From: Kribbella amoyensis
GTDB taxonomy: Bacteria; Actinomycetota; Actinomycetes; Propionibacteriales; Kribbellaceae
Assembly (NCBI RefSeq): GCF_007828865.1
Contig: NZ_VIVK01000001.1
Coordinates: forward strand, 372,001 to 436,000
Length of the DNA: 64,000 bases
Direction: 5' to 3'
Position numbers and translations under genes: made by a program. The first letter of the stretch is position 1, and each line of letters begins with the position of its first letter. Below the pieces are notes generated by a model, which saw nothing but the letters and a program-made list of their open reading frames with translations, had not been told where the DNA came from and searched no databases. This document shows positions 7,675 through 15,929 of this stretch, piece after piece.

Positions 7675-9936
7675 GTGGTGGCCCTGCGCGAGAAGTGGAA
7701 CGAGCTGATTCCCGGCTCGGCGGCGTTGGCCGACGATCTGATCGCCAGGTATGTCGGACGGACCCGGCGCGCCTATCGCGACCAGTACCTCGACACCGTT
7801 CTCACCGCACTCGACTCGCTGCTCCAGCTCAGCACCGACCCGACATCGGTCCGGCTCGCGGCCTGGTTCCACCGTGCCGCACACGAACACGGCGCCACTC
7901 CTGCCGAGGACGCGGAGGCGTCGGCGCGGTTGGCCGAGCAGCTGCTCCCGGAGTACGGCGTGGACCCGGTCCGCGTGGCCGAGGTGGCGCGGCTTGTCCG
8001 GCTCACCGGGGACCTCGCGACGCCCCCGCCCGACTCGTACGCCCCGCCTCGCAGAGATGCGAACGGCGACGTTCTGCTCGACGCGGTGAACGCCACGCTC
8101 GCCACGGCACCCGCGCGGTACACGGCGCACACTTCCGAGGTACGGCGGGACGCGGGAGATCGCCGGGTCGCCGCGGAGCACCGGTACAACGAGGTGCGCG
8201 CACTGCTGGACGGACACCTGTACCGGACGCAGCTCGCTCGGCAGCGGATGGGGACAGCGGCCCGCGCCAACCTCGAGAACGAGCTGGCCGGACTCGACAC
8301 GGAGTTGCCCGCACCGTGGCGGGGCTGGCAGCAGGCGGCCCTGACGGCGACGGCGACCTTCGGCGCGATCGGGACCGTGGTGGTGGCGATCGCGGCCGCC
8401 GGTGCGTCCTGGCGAGTGCCGCCGGACGAAGCGGAGACCGGGTGGCCGCCGATCGCGCTGGCCGTCCTGGCCTTCGTCAGCGCGCCCGTGTTGTTCCGGA
8501 CCGCGCGGAGCGGGAGTCAGCGGTCCCGGCTCATCGCGGGGGCCGTGGTCGCGGTGGCGGTGACCTGTCTGCTGGTCGCGTGGGCGCAGCTACCGGTGAC
8601 GAATCCGGCCGTCGGAGTCGGGCAGCGCGTACCCCTGCTGATCTCGGCGCTGCTGCTCTATCTCGTGGCCGGCGGTGCTGCGCTCAGCGGTTCGCTGTTG
8701 CGGACGAGGCACGCCAGGTACACCCCGGCCAGGAATCTGGGGCAGCAGCTCGCGTGGCTCGCGGTACCGGGGGTGATCGCGTTGACGCTGCTGCTGATCG
8801 TGCAGCCGGTCGCGCGCAACTACGTGCTGAGCTCCAACGAACGGGTGGAGAGCGTCCGGCGTACGTCGGGGCCGGCGCCGCGTTCTACCGCGAACGGCCA
8901 GGTGGTGTGGGTCAACCGGGCCCTGTCCGGCGCGGGCGCGGAGGAGGCGGTCGCGACGAAGTACGGCATCGCCATCCCGCGACAGGCGGGCACGGTGGAG
9001 ATGCTCGACGCGGAGACCGGCGAGCTCCGCTGGCGCTACAGCCGCTCCGACTCCGACGAGAAGCCGGACATCATCGCGACCGGCGACGGGGCGTACGTGC
9101 TGGCCGAGTTCGCCGACGTCGGGTACCTGCTGCTCGACGCGGACACCGGGAAGCGCAAGGCCGCGTGGCCGGGGCGGACCAGAGACCACACGATCCAGCA
9201 GGCCGACCCGCTGCTCACCGGCGAACACGTCAGCCGCGGCTCCGACAAGCTCCACGGCACCGACCCCGACGGCCGCGACCGCTGGACCTTCGAACCAGGC
9301 CGCTGCACCGACATCGGCGCCGTCGCGACCCGGAGTACGGTGATCGCCTTCCTCGGCCACAGCTGCGGTACCGATCCGGACGAGATGGTCGGCCTGGACC
9401 TGGAGAGCGGCAAGGAGCTCTGGCGCAAACCCTCCGACGACATGTACCGCCGGCCCGTCGTGGTCGGCGACACCGTGGTCGTCGCGGAACCAGGCGGCGA
9501 CTCCGACGTACCGGCGGCCCTCCTCGCCCTGGACCCGAGAACCGGCGACACCAGATGGCGCTGGCCGGTCCCCCGCAACTGGGCCTGCCGCACCCTGATG
9601 AACGCGGCCGGCAACCTGGTGGTCGTGGTCGACTGCCCAGGCCCGGCGACTCAGGAGAACCGCAAGACCGTGGTGACGGCCATCGACGCGACCACCGGCA
9701 AAACAGCCTGGCAGACAACAGCCCCGGTCAACCCGAGAACCCGAGTCGCAGTAACAACCGACGCGCGAGTCGTCTCCCTTACCCGAGGCCAACAAGGCTG
9801 CCGCCTCAACACCATCACCAAGTCAGGCCACCGCGTATCCCCGCTCCCCCCAGGAATCTCCTGCAGCCGCGACATCAAAGCCCTGGGAGACCTCCTCCTC
9901 ACCTCAGGCAACGGCACAGTAATAGCCCTCCGCTGA
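7675..9936 (+). CDS. Membrane protein: inactive HD-like domain fused to PQQ-like beta-propeller
   Basis: About 753 residues. The first ~200 residues align by eye with the COG4339-type HD domain of the paralog at 11028 (shared LIARY, SVRLAAWFHRA). The active site is lost: the first His motif is AYRDQYL, HD has become HR, and DADL has become DAVN. Five or so hydrophobic helices follow, then an extracytoplasmic propeller with PQQ-type repeats (LDAETGELRW, LDADTGKRKA, LDLESGKELW, LDPRTGDTRW). The start is GTG 7675, 6 nt after CACACT, or GTG 7678 by alignment. Probably a sensor or scaffold pseudoenzyme. Function unknown. Confidence 0.8.
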   Translation: MVALREKWNELIPGSAALADDLIARYVGRTRRAYRDQYLDTVLTALDSLLQLSTDPTSVRLAAWFHRAAHEHGATPAEDAEASARLAEQLLPEYGVDPVRVAEVARLVRLTGDLATPPPDSYAPPRRDANGDVLLDAVNATLATAPARYTAHTSEVRRDAGDRRVAAEHRYNEVRALLDGHLYRTQLARQRMGTAARANLENELAGLDTELPAPWRGWQQAALTATATFGAIGTVVVAIAAAGASWRVPPDEAETGWPPIALAVLAFVSAPVLFRTARSGSQRSRLIAGAVVAVAVTCLLVAWAQLPVTNPAVGVGQRVPLLISALLLYLVAGGAALSGSLLRTRHARYTPARNLGQQLAWLAVPGVIALTLLLIVQPVARNYVLSSNERVESVRRTSGPAPRSTANGQVVWVNRALSGAGAEEAVATKYGIAIPRQAGTVEMLDAETGELRWRYSRSDSDEKPDIIATGDGAYVLAEFADVGYLLLDADTGKRKAAWPGRTRDHTIQQADPLLTGEHVSRGSDKLHGTDPDGRDRWTFEPGRCTDIGAVATRSTVIAFLGHSCGTDPDEMVGLDLESGKELWRKPSDDMYRRPVVVGDTVVVAEPGGDSDVPAALLALDPRTGDTRWRWPVPRNWACRTLMNAAGNLVVVVDCPGPATQENRKTVVTAIDATTGKTAWQTTAPVNPRTRVAVTTDARVVSLTRGQQGCRLNTITKSGHRVSPLPPGISCSRDIKALGDLLLTSGNGTVIALR

Positions 9937-10045
9937 AGCAGGACGTGCAGCTGGACAGGAGATAGCCATGCCATCCGCGGCCGGCTATCCGATGCTGAGC
10001 GGTACATCGGCCCAGAACCCCGACCACGTCCTGTCCAAATGCCCG

Positions 10046-10924
10046 CTACTCGTTGAGTTGGGCTTCCGCCGACGCCAGCAGTTCGGCTACCCGCAGACCA
10101 AACCCCACGTCGACCGGGTGGGTGTCGCCCGACTCGGCCGCCGCCACCAGCTCCTGGACCGCCACGCGGAAGCTCTCCTCAGGTGGAGTCTCGCCCCGAG
10201 GAAACAGACGTGTCCCCGTCTCGCCCCAGATACCTGTCTCGAAGGTCGTGCCGTCCGGCGGCGCCGACAGCGACAGGCTCGCCGTGCTGGTCGCACCCGA
10301 CTCGTGGGTGATCACCAGGTGGACCAGATCGCCCTCACCACCAACGGCCCGCAGCTCCACCACCGGCCCGAGCATCGCGCTCAGGTTCGACAGCGCGTGC
10401 GGCCCCACGTCCCACAGCGCCCCACGCTTCTCGCGGCGCCAGGCTGAGTTCACGTACGGGTTCCCCGGCGCGTCCAGGGACGCGATCATCCGGGCCCACC
10501 CGCCCTTCCATCCGCCGGCCTCGGCGACCTCGGAGAAGAAGGCCCGGTACTCCGGAGCGAAGCGCGCCGTGAAGAAGACGACCGACGCCAGCCCCTCGTC
10601 GGCGACCTCGTCCGCCAACGCCCGCGCATCGTCAAGATTGTCGGCGACCGGCTTGTCGAGCAGGAGATGTTTGCCGATCGCGGCCGCTTCGAGCGCCATT
10701 GTCGCCTGAACCCTCGGCGGGACCGCAAAAGCCACCGCGTCGACCGATTCGAGTAACGCAGCGTAGTCGGTGAACGCGCTCACCCCGAGCTCGGTCGCCA
10801 ACTTCCCGGCCTTGTCCGGATCCCGTCCCCAGACGCCGACGAGTTCGGCGTCGGCCGCCGCCAGCAGACCCGGCCCATGCGTCCTGTGAGCCCAGGGACC
10901 GGTGCCGACCAGACCGAACCGCAT
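10046..10924 (-). CDS. Gfo/Idh/MocA-family oxidoreductase
   Basis: A 292-residue NAD(P)-dependent sugar-type oxidoreductase. The Rossmann motif GLVGTGPWA is at the N-terminus, and the family's EKP-like motif appears as LLLDKPV near residue 92. The ATG at 10924 is set by an AAGGAGG ribosome site 6-7 nt upstream. It lies alone on the minus strand between the two HD-propeller genes. Substrate cannot be inferred. The lack of any co-directional partner suggests an independent transcript. Confidence 0.9.
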   Translation of the reverse strand: MRFGLVGTGPWAHRTHGPGLLAAADAELVGVWGRDPDKAGKLATELGVSAFTDYAALLESVDAVAFAVPPRVQATMALEAAAIGKHLLLDKPVADNLDDARALADEVADEGLASVVFFTARFAPEYRAFFSEVAEAGGWKGGWARMIASLDAPGNPYVNSAWRREKRGALWDVGPHALSNLSAMLGPVVELRAVGGEGDLVHLVITHESGATSTASLSLSAPPDGTTFETGIWGETGTRLFPRGETPPEESFRVAVQELVAAAESGDTHPVDVGFGLRVAELLASAEAQLNE

Positions 10925-11027
10925 GGTGTCCTCCTTGTGACGAGCCGATATCGCTTTGGCCACGACCCTAACCGGGACCCCCGGATCGGGCGGTCCGGGC
11001 CCGGCCGGAGTGTCAGACTCACTTGCC

Positions 11028-13409
11028 ATGGACCTGCGTGACCGGTGGAATCGCTTGCTGCCGCGCGCGCAGCCGCTGGGCGATGACCTGCTGGCCCGTT
11101 ACGCAGAGCAACAGCGGCACTATCACGACCAGCGGCACCTGGCCGAGATGCTCGACACCATCGACGAGCTCGCCGATCTCGCCGAGGACCCGGACACGGT
11201 CCGGTTGGCGGCCTGGTTCCACGACGCGATCTACGACCCGAAGGCCGACCCCGGTGAGAACGAGGAGGTCTCCGCCCAGCTCGCCGAGCTCGAGCTCGCG
11301 GCGTACGGCGTCGAGGCCGACCGGGTCGAGGAGATCGGCCGGCTGATCCGGCTGACCGCGCGGCACGACTGCGAACCGGGTGACGCCAACGGCGCCGTCC
11401 TCTGCGACGCCGACCTGCGGATCCTGAGCCTGCCGGCCGACCGGTACGACGAGTACTCCACCGGGATCCGCGCGGAGTACGCGCACATCGGTGACCGCGA
11501 CTTCGCCCGCGGCCGGATGAAGTTCCTGCAGGGGCTGAGCGAGACCCCGCTGTACGCGACCAGCCGGGCCCGCGAGCGCTGGGAAGAGGCGGCCCGCGAC
11601 AACCTGACCCGGGAGCTGACCACCTGGGCCCCTAGAGCCGCCCGGCCAGTGGCCGGGCTGATTCCGATGATCTACCTGGGCGCCGCCCTCGGCGTGGTGA
11701 TCGCGGCGTCGGTCCTGCTCGGCCGTGGTCTCGGCGCCGCCCCGCGCTGGCCGGCCGCCGCCGACGAGGTCCGTGGGTTCCCGGTCTGGGCGCCGATCGC
11801 CGGGACCGCGGTGTCGGCCGGACTGGCGTGCGCGTGGTTCCGGCGGCGGCACCCGAAGCTGCTGACGATCCCCGCGATCGGCTTCGCCACGCTCGGCGTC
11901 GTCGCGGTCGGTCTGTGCTGGTGGCGCTGGCCCGCAGCCCAACCGGGCGCCGCGATGAGCGAGCGCTGGCCGTACTTGATGCTCGCCTCAGTCGCCCTGG
12001 TCCTGGCCGGGGCCCTGCTAGCGCTCGCCCGACGGCTCCGGATGGCGCCCCCTTACGCGGTGGCGCCTCCGCGAGCGACCGGGCTCGGGGTGGTCGTGGT
12101 GTGCGCGTCGCTGCTCGCCTGGATCGTGGTGTCGGCCGGTGAGCCGTTCGTCCAGGCGCGGCTCGAGACCGCGAACACGGTCAGCACCACCGCGACGGCA
12201 CCGCCCGGAGTCATGCCCGTCCAGCTCGACGGTGAGCTCGCGTGGAACCGGCAGGTGCCCGCGACGGGCGCGATCGCCGGCACCGTCGGCGGCGTCGCCG
12301 AACTGCGGCCCGACGGCGTGGTGATGTCCGACGCGACCACCGGCCAGATCCGCTGGCGGTACTCCCGCGCCGACGTGGACGGCGCGGCCGCGGCGGGTTC
12401 GAGCGGCCTCCTGGTCTCCAGCGACGGCCGGACCCTGGCCGCCCACCTCCCGTACGGCGGCACCCGCGCGCCGAGCGGCATCGACCTCCCGACGTACGCG
12501 GTGCTCGACGCCGACAGCGGCAAGGTCCTCACCGAGGTCCACACCAGCGGGACGGCGGTCGCGGTGAACTCGGACCAGTTCCTCGTGGCCGAAGGCGAGT
12601 ACCTCGTCGCGCACGGCGTGAGCAACCCCACGCACTGGCGGGCGAAGATGCAGTGCACCGTCAGCCAGGGCGTCCTGCTGAACGACCAAGCCGTCGTCGT
12701 CGACGCGTGCGGTGGCAACGGCGCCGTGGTCCGTGGGCTCGACGTGACCAACGGCAAGCAGCTCTGGGAGGCCAACCTCGGTCTCCGCTTCGACCTCAGC
12801 GCCGAACTCGACCCGGCCACCTGGGTCGGCGAACTGGTTGCCATCCCGGACACCCGCGAGGTCGCCGGTCTGGTCTGGACCAGCGACGCGGGCGGCACCC
12901 TGCATCAGTGGTCCCTCGACGTCACCGAGGGCCGCGTCCTGTGGACCGCACCGGTCCCCGGTACCCCGCGACCGCGCCTCGGCCCGGCGTCCTGCGACGC
13001 GCAGCTGACCGCGACCCACTCGTCGCTGGTCCTCGTGACCTGCCGCAACAGCAACGAGCCAGGGTCGGCCCAGACGTACGACGTGTCCGCGGTCAGCCCG
13101 GCGGACGGTACCTCCCAGTGGCACCACCTGCTGCAGGTCCCGCCGAAGCTGCAGCGGCCCGAGTTCCCCCGGCAGGGGTTCGGCCTGTTGCCGGACGGCC
13201 GGGTGGTCACGCTGATGCCACAGGAGAACGGCATCTGCTCCCCGGTCATGATCGGCACCAGCGGGATCCAGCCGCGCCCGATCATCGCCAACTCGTCCGC
13301 GGCACCGACGGCCGAACGGGACGCGCTCACCTGCAACAAGCCGACCGCGACGGTCGCGGGTGGGCGCCCGATCTTCAGTGACGGCACCCGGTTGTTCGCC
13401 CTCAACTGA
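11028..13409 (+). CDS. Membrane protein: HD phosphohydrolase domain fused to PQQ-like beta-propeller
   Basis: A 793-residue fusion. Residues 1-200 match the COG4339 family of predicted metal-dependent HD phosphohydrolases and keep the metal site: HYHDQRHL, WFHDAIYD, ENEEVSA and LCDADLRIL. Around residues 210-390 several hydrophobic helices follow. The C-terminal half shows PQQ-type propeller blades (SDATTGQIRWRYS, LDADSGKVL, LDVTNGKQLW) and would lie outside the membrane. The ATG at 11028 follows CAGACT by 8 nt and is probably leaderless. The layout suggests an external sensor controlling a cytoplasmic phosphohydrolase. That role is inference; I know of no described example. Confidence 0.85.
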   Translation: MDLRDRWNRLLPRAQPLGDDLLARYAEQQRHYHDQRHLAEMLDTIDELADLAEDPDTVRLAAWFHDAIYDPKADPGENEEVSAQLAELELAAYGVEADRVEEIGRLIRLTARHDCEPGDANGAVLCDADLRILSLPADRYDEYSTGIRAEYAHIGDRDFARGRMKFLQGLSETPLYATSRARERWEEAARDNLTRELTTWAPRAARPVAGLIPMIYLGAALGVVIAASVLLGRGLGAAPRWPAAADEVRGFPVWAPIAGTAVSAGLACAWFRRRHPKLLTIPAIGFATLGVVAVGLCWWRWPAAQPGAAMSERWPYLMLASVALVLAGALLALARRLRMAPPYAVAPPRATGLGVVVVCASLLAWIVVSAGEPFVQARLETANTVSTTATAPPGVMPVQLDGELAWNRQVPATGAIAGTVGGVAELRPDGVVMSDATTGQIRWRYSRADVDGAAAAGSSGLLVSSDGRTLAAHLPYGGTRAPSGIDLPTYAVLDADSGKVLTEVHTSGTAVAVNSDQFLVAEGEYLVAHGVSNPTHWRAKMQCTVSQGVLLNDQAVVVDACGGNGAVVRGLDVTNGKQLWEANLGLRFDLSAELDPATWVGELVAIPDTREVAGLVWTSDAGGTLHQWSLDVTEGRVLWTAPVPGTPRPRLGPASCDAQLTATHSSLVLVTCRNSNEPGSAQTYDVSAVSPADGTSQWHHLLQVPPKLQRPEFPRQGFGLLPDGRVVTLMPQENGICSPVMIGTSGIQPRPIIANSSAAPTAERDALTCNKPTATVAGGRPIFSDGTRLFALN

Positions 13410-13433
13410 GCCGTCATGGTCTACCCTCCCTGC

Positions 13434-14123
13434 ATGGATCTGACCGCGTCGGCCCTGGTCGGCGAACTCCGCGCGAACGCCAACCCCGCCGAGCGCTCGC
13501 AGAAGCACTACCACGGCTCCGCCGGCGTGCTCGGGGTCCGGATGGGGACGTTGTTCGAGATCTCCAAGCGGTTCACCGCGCTCCCCCTCACCGAGGTGGA
13601 CCGGTTGCTCGACATCGCGGAGTACGAGCCTCGGCTGGCCGCGTTCTGCGTGCTCGACTTCAAGGCCCGCAAGCCGAAGCTGCCGGCCGACGAACGCCGG
13701 GCCTGCTACGAGCTGTACCTCGGCCGGCACGACCGCATCGACACCTGGGACATGGTCGACCGGGCCGCCCCGCGCGTGGTCGGCACCTACTTGCTCGACA
13801 AGCCGCGGACCCCGCTCTTCGACCTCGCCCGGACCACCGACCCGCTCCGCCGCCGGACCGCGATGACGGCCCCGCTCGCCTTCACCAAGTCGGGTGACAG
13901 CGCCGCGTTGGCGGACCTCTTCGCCCTCGCGGAACTGCTCGTCGACGACACCGACCCGGTCGTGTCGAAGCCGGTCGGGATCGCGCTCAAGTACGCCGGG
14001 ACCGCCGACGAACCGGCGCTCCGTGCCTTCCTCGACCAGCACGCGTCCCGGATGCCGCGACCCGCTCTGCGGTACGCGGTGGAGAAGCTCGACCCGGCGG
14101 TCCGGCAGTCCTATCTGGGCTGA
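13434..14123 (+). CDS. DNA alkylation repair protein, AlkD-like
   Basis: A 229-residue all-helical HEAT-repeat protein of the AlkD/AlkC superfamily, which excises alkylated bases without base flipping. The N-terminal ANPAERSQKHYHGSAGVLGVR and the central DTWDMVDRAAP, holding the Trp and Asp used at the AlkD active site, are visible. The start is taken as ATG 13434, because TACCCT ends 6 nt before it, giving a leaderless arrangement; an in-frame ATG exists at 13416. It stands between the propeller gene and the EF-Tu unit. Confidence 0.82.
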   Translation: MDLTASALVGELRANANPAERSQKHYHGSAGVLGVRMGTLFEISKRFTALPLTEVDRLLDIAEYEPRLAAFCVLDFKARKPKLPADERRACYELYLGRHDRIDTWDMVDRAAPRVVGTYLLDKPRTPLFDLARTTDPLRRRTAMTAPLAFTKSGDSAALADLFALAELLVDDTDPVVSKPVGIALKYAGTADEPALRAFLDQHASRMPRPALRYAVEKLDPAVRQSYLG

Positions 14124-14154
14124 CCGGAGCCCCTTCCGGCCGGCGGGAATTATG

Positions 14155-14183
14155 TTGCCACCGGCCCGGTTGATCCCTACCGT
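14155..14183 (+). promoter_or_regulatory. Promoter of the EF-Tu leader transcript
   Basis: TTGCCA (14155-14160), 17-nt spacer, TACCGT (14178-14183). A start seven bases after the -10 falls on the ATG at 14191, so the RNA would begin with the leader ORF's start codon. Confidence 0.6.
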
Positions 14184-14190
14184 GATGACC

Positions 14191-14310
14191 ATGTTCCGCA
14201 CGGATTCTGTTGCGTACCTGTCGGCCTCGGGCCTGACGGGCGCTGTCGTGTGGACGTCAGCGGATTCAGATCTCTGCACCGGCGCGCGAAGCCGACCCTC
14301 CTCCTGCTGA
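14191..14310 (+). CDS. Putative leaderless leader peptide (39 aa) upstream of EF-Tu
   Basis: A 39-codon ORF whose ATG coincides with the expected transcription start. It begins MFRTDSVAYLSASG and ends RSRPSSC. Its TGA (14308-14310) lies in the loop of a perfect 10-bp hairpin at 14295-14331, so ribosomes ending or stalling here would disrupt the 5' arm. I recognise no homolog. Arrangement, not conservation, supports it. Confidence 0.4.
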   Translation: MFRTDSVAYLSASGLTGAVVWTSADSDLCTGARSRPSSC

Positions 14311-14398
14311 GCAGGACCCGCGGAGGAGGGTGGACCGCTCACCGGCCCCCTCCCGTGCGGTGACAGCGCTGCGGAAGTGGAGCCGGGGGTCCTGGCTC
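14295..14398 (+). promoter_or_regulatory. Structured EF-Tu leader with three hairpins
   Basis: Three inverted repeats follow in series: ACCCTCCTCC/GGAGGAGGGT (14295-14304 with 14322-14331), TCACCG/CGGTGA (14339-14344 with 14358-14363) and GAGCC/GGCTC (14380-14384 with 14394-14398). None is followed by a U tract, so they look regulatory rather than simple terminators. The 309-nt stretch 14124-14432 holds only this leader and the promoter. Confidence 0.45.
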
Positions 14399-14432
14399 GT
14401 ACCCCGAATCTTCTGACAGCAAAGGAAAACTC

Positions 14433-15623
14433 ATGGCCAAGAGCCAGTTCGTGCGGACCAAGCCGCACCTCAACATCGGCACGATGGGGCACGTCGACCA
14501 CGGCAAGACCACGCTGACCGCCGCGATCACCAAGGTGCTCGCCGAGCGCGACCCGAACGTCAACGCGTTCGTCGCGTTCGACGGGATCGACCGGGCGCCG
14601 GAGGAGGTCCAGCGCGGGATCACCATCAACATCGCCCACGTCGAGTACGAGACCGCCACCCGACACTACGCGCACGTGGACATGCCGGGGCACGCCGACT
14701 ACGTGAAGAACATGATCACCGGTGCCGCCCAGGTGGACGCCGCGATCCTGGTCGTGTCGGCGCAGGACGGTGCGATGCCGCAGACGCGTGAGCACGTGCT
14801 GCTCGCGCAACGCGTCGGCGTACCGTACCTGGTGGTCGCGCTCAACAAGGCGGACGCCGCGGAGGACCCGGACCTGCTCGACCTGGTCGAGCTGGAGGTG
14901 CGGGAACTGCTCTCCGAGTACGGCTTCCCGGGCGACGAGGTCCCGGTGATCCGGGTGTCCGGGCTGCGTGCGCTCGAGGGCGACCCGCGCTGGACGGCCT
15001 CGGTCGGCGAGCTGCTGGACGCGATCGACTCCTACGTGCCGACGCCGGACCGTGAGCTGGGCGAGCCGTTCCTGATGCCGATCGAGAACGTGCTCACCAT
15101 CAGCGGCCGCGGCACCGTCGTCACCGGCGCGGTCGAGCGCGGTTCGCTGCGGCTCGGCGAGCCGGTCGAGGTGGTCGGGCTCGGTCCGACGGTGGTCAGT
15201 ACGGCGATCGGGATGGAGACGTTCGGCAAGTCCCTGGAGACGGCCGAGGCGGGCGACAACGCCGCGATCCTGCTCCGCGGGATCAAGCGTGACGAGGTCC
15301 GTCGTGGTCAGGTCGTCGCGTTGCCGGGCAGTGTGACGCCGCACCGGAAGTTCCGGGCGACGCTGCACGCGCTGTCGACCGCCGAGGGCGGCCGGCACAC
15401 GCCGTTCGCCGCGGACTACCGGCCGCAGTTCTACTTCCGGACCACGGACGTGTCGGGTGGTATCGACCTGCTCGGTGAGACCGAGCTGGTGATGCCGGGT
15501 GACACGGTCGAGCTGGTGGTGGAGCTGGCCAAGCCGGTCGCGATGAACACCGGTCTCGGCTTCGCCGTCCGCGAAGGCGGGCACACCGTCGCCGCCGGAA
15601 CGGTGACCGAACTGCTGGACTGA
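14433..15623 (+). CDS. tuf: Elongation factor Tu, divergent Tuf3-like paralog
   Basis: A 396-residue translation GTPase that delivers aminoacyl-tRNA to the ribosome. G1 is GHVDHGKT (19-26), G4 is NKAD (138-141), and domains 2 and 3 are complete. It differs from housekeeping actinobacterial EF-Tu: the switch II DCPGH motif is DMPGH (Met84), and there is no cysteine anywhere in the protein. In these traits it resembles Streptomyces Tuf3, a second EF-Tu reported to be stress-controlled. No ribosomal protein genes adjoin it, unlike the usual rpsL-rpsG-fus-tuf setting. AAAGGAAAA precedes the ATG. Probably a conditional EF-Tu. Confidence 0.93.
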   Translation: MAKSQFVRTKPHLNIGTMGHVDHGKTTLTAAITKVLAERDPNVNAFVAFDGIDRAPEEVQRGITINIAHVEYETATRHYAHVDMPGHADYVKNMITGAAQVDAAILVVSAQDGAMPQTREHVLLAQRVGVPYLVVALNKADAAEDPDLLDLVELEVRELLSEYGFPGDEVPVIRVSGLRALEGDPRWTASVGELLDAIDSYVPTPDRELGEPFLMPIENVLTISGRGTVVTGAVERGSLRLGEPVEVVGLGPTVVSTAIGMETFGKSLETAEAGDNAAILLRGIKRDEVRRGQVVALPGSVTPHRKFRATLHALSTAEGGRHTPFAADYRPQFYFRTTDVSGGIDLLGETELVMPGDTVELVVELAKPVAMNTGLGFAVREGGHTVAAGTVTELLD

Positions 15624-15637
15624 ACCAGTCCAGATTG

Positions 15638-15668
15638 GGTGCCCCAGGCAATCATTGCCTGGGGCACC
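15638..15668. terminator. Strong bidirectional hairpin terminator
   Basis: A perfect inverted repeat, GGTGCCCCAGGCAAT facing its complement around one base, lies 15 nt after the EF-Tu stop and a few nt before the convergent DUF4031 stop. It can end both transcripts. Confidence 0.8.
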
Positions 15669-15671
15669 TCT

Positions 15672-15929
15672 TCAGGTGCCCTTGCGGTGCCGCAGGCCGG
15701 CGTCGATCAGCCGGCGGACGAGGACGCGGCTCGGCACCGGGACCGCGCCGGCGGCCACCATCGCCTCGTACTCCTCGGACGGCACGTCGTAGTGGTCCCG
15801 GTCGAAGCCGCGGGCCGGGATACCGACCGAGCGGGCGAACGCGTGCAGTTCCTCGTACGACTCGTCGCTGACCAGATGCGACCAGACCCGGTCCCAGCCC
15901 GGCCAGACCGGGGGGTCGATCAGGATCAC
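15672..15929 (-). CDS. DUF4031 domain protein
   Basis: An 85-residue protein of the DUF4031 family: VILIDPPVWPGWDRVWSHL near the start, then SYEELHAFARSVGI and DRDHYDVP. The GTG start overlaps the cutC stop as GTGA, so it is co-translated with cutC. The conserved Asp, His and Trp residues hint at metal or nucleotide chemistry, but the family has no assigned function. Confidence 0.8.
   Translation of the reverse strand: MILIDPPVWPGWDRVWSHLVSDESYEELHAFARSVGIPARGFDRDHYDVPSEEYEAMVAAGAVPVPSRVLVRRLIDAGLRHRKGT

Noticed and set aside
12018..15584. Very long open frame on the minus strand (over 1100 codons) opposite the propeller, AlkD and EF-Tu genes
   Set aside because: It is a complement shadow of high-GC genes, with a His/Arg/Gly-rich product lacking domains. 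The plus strand encodes recognisable proteins throughout.
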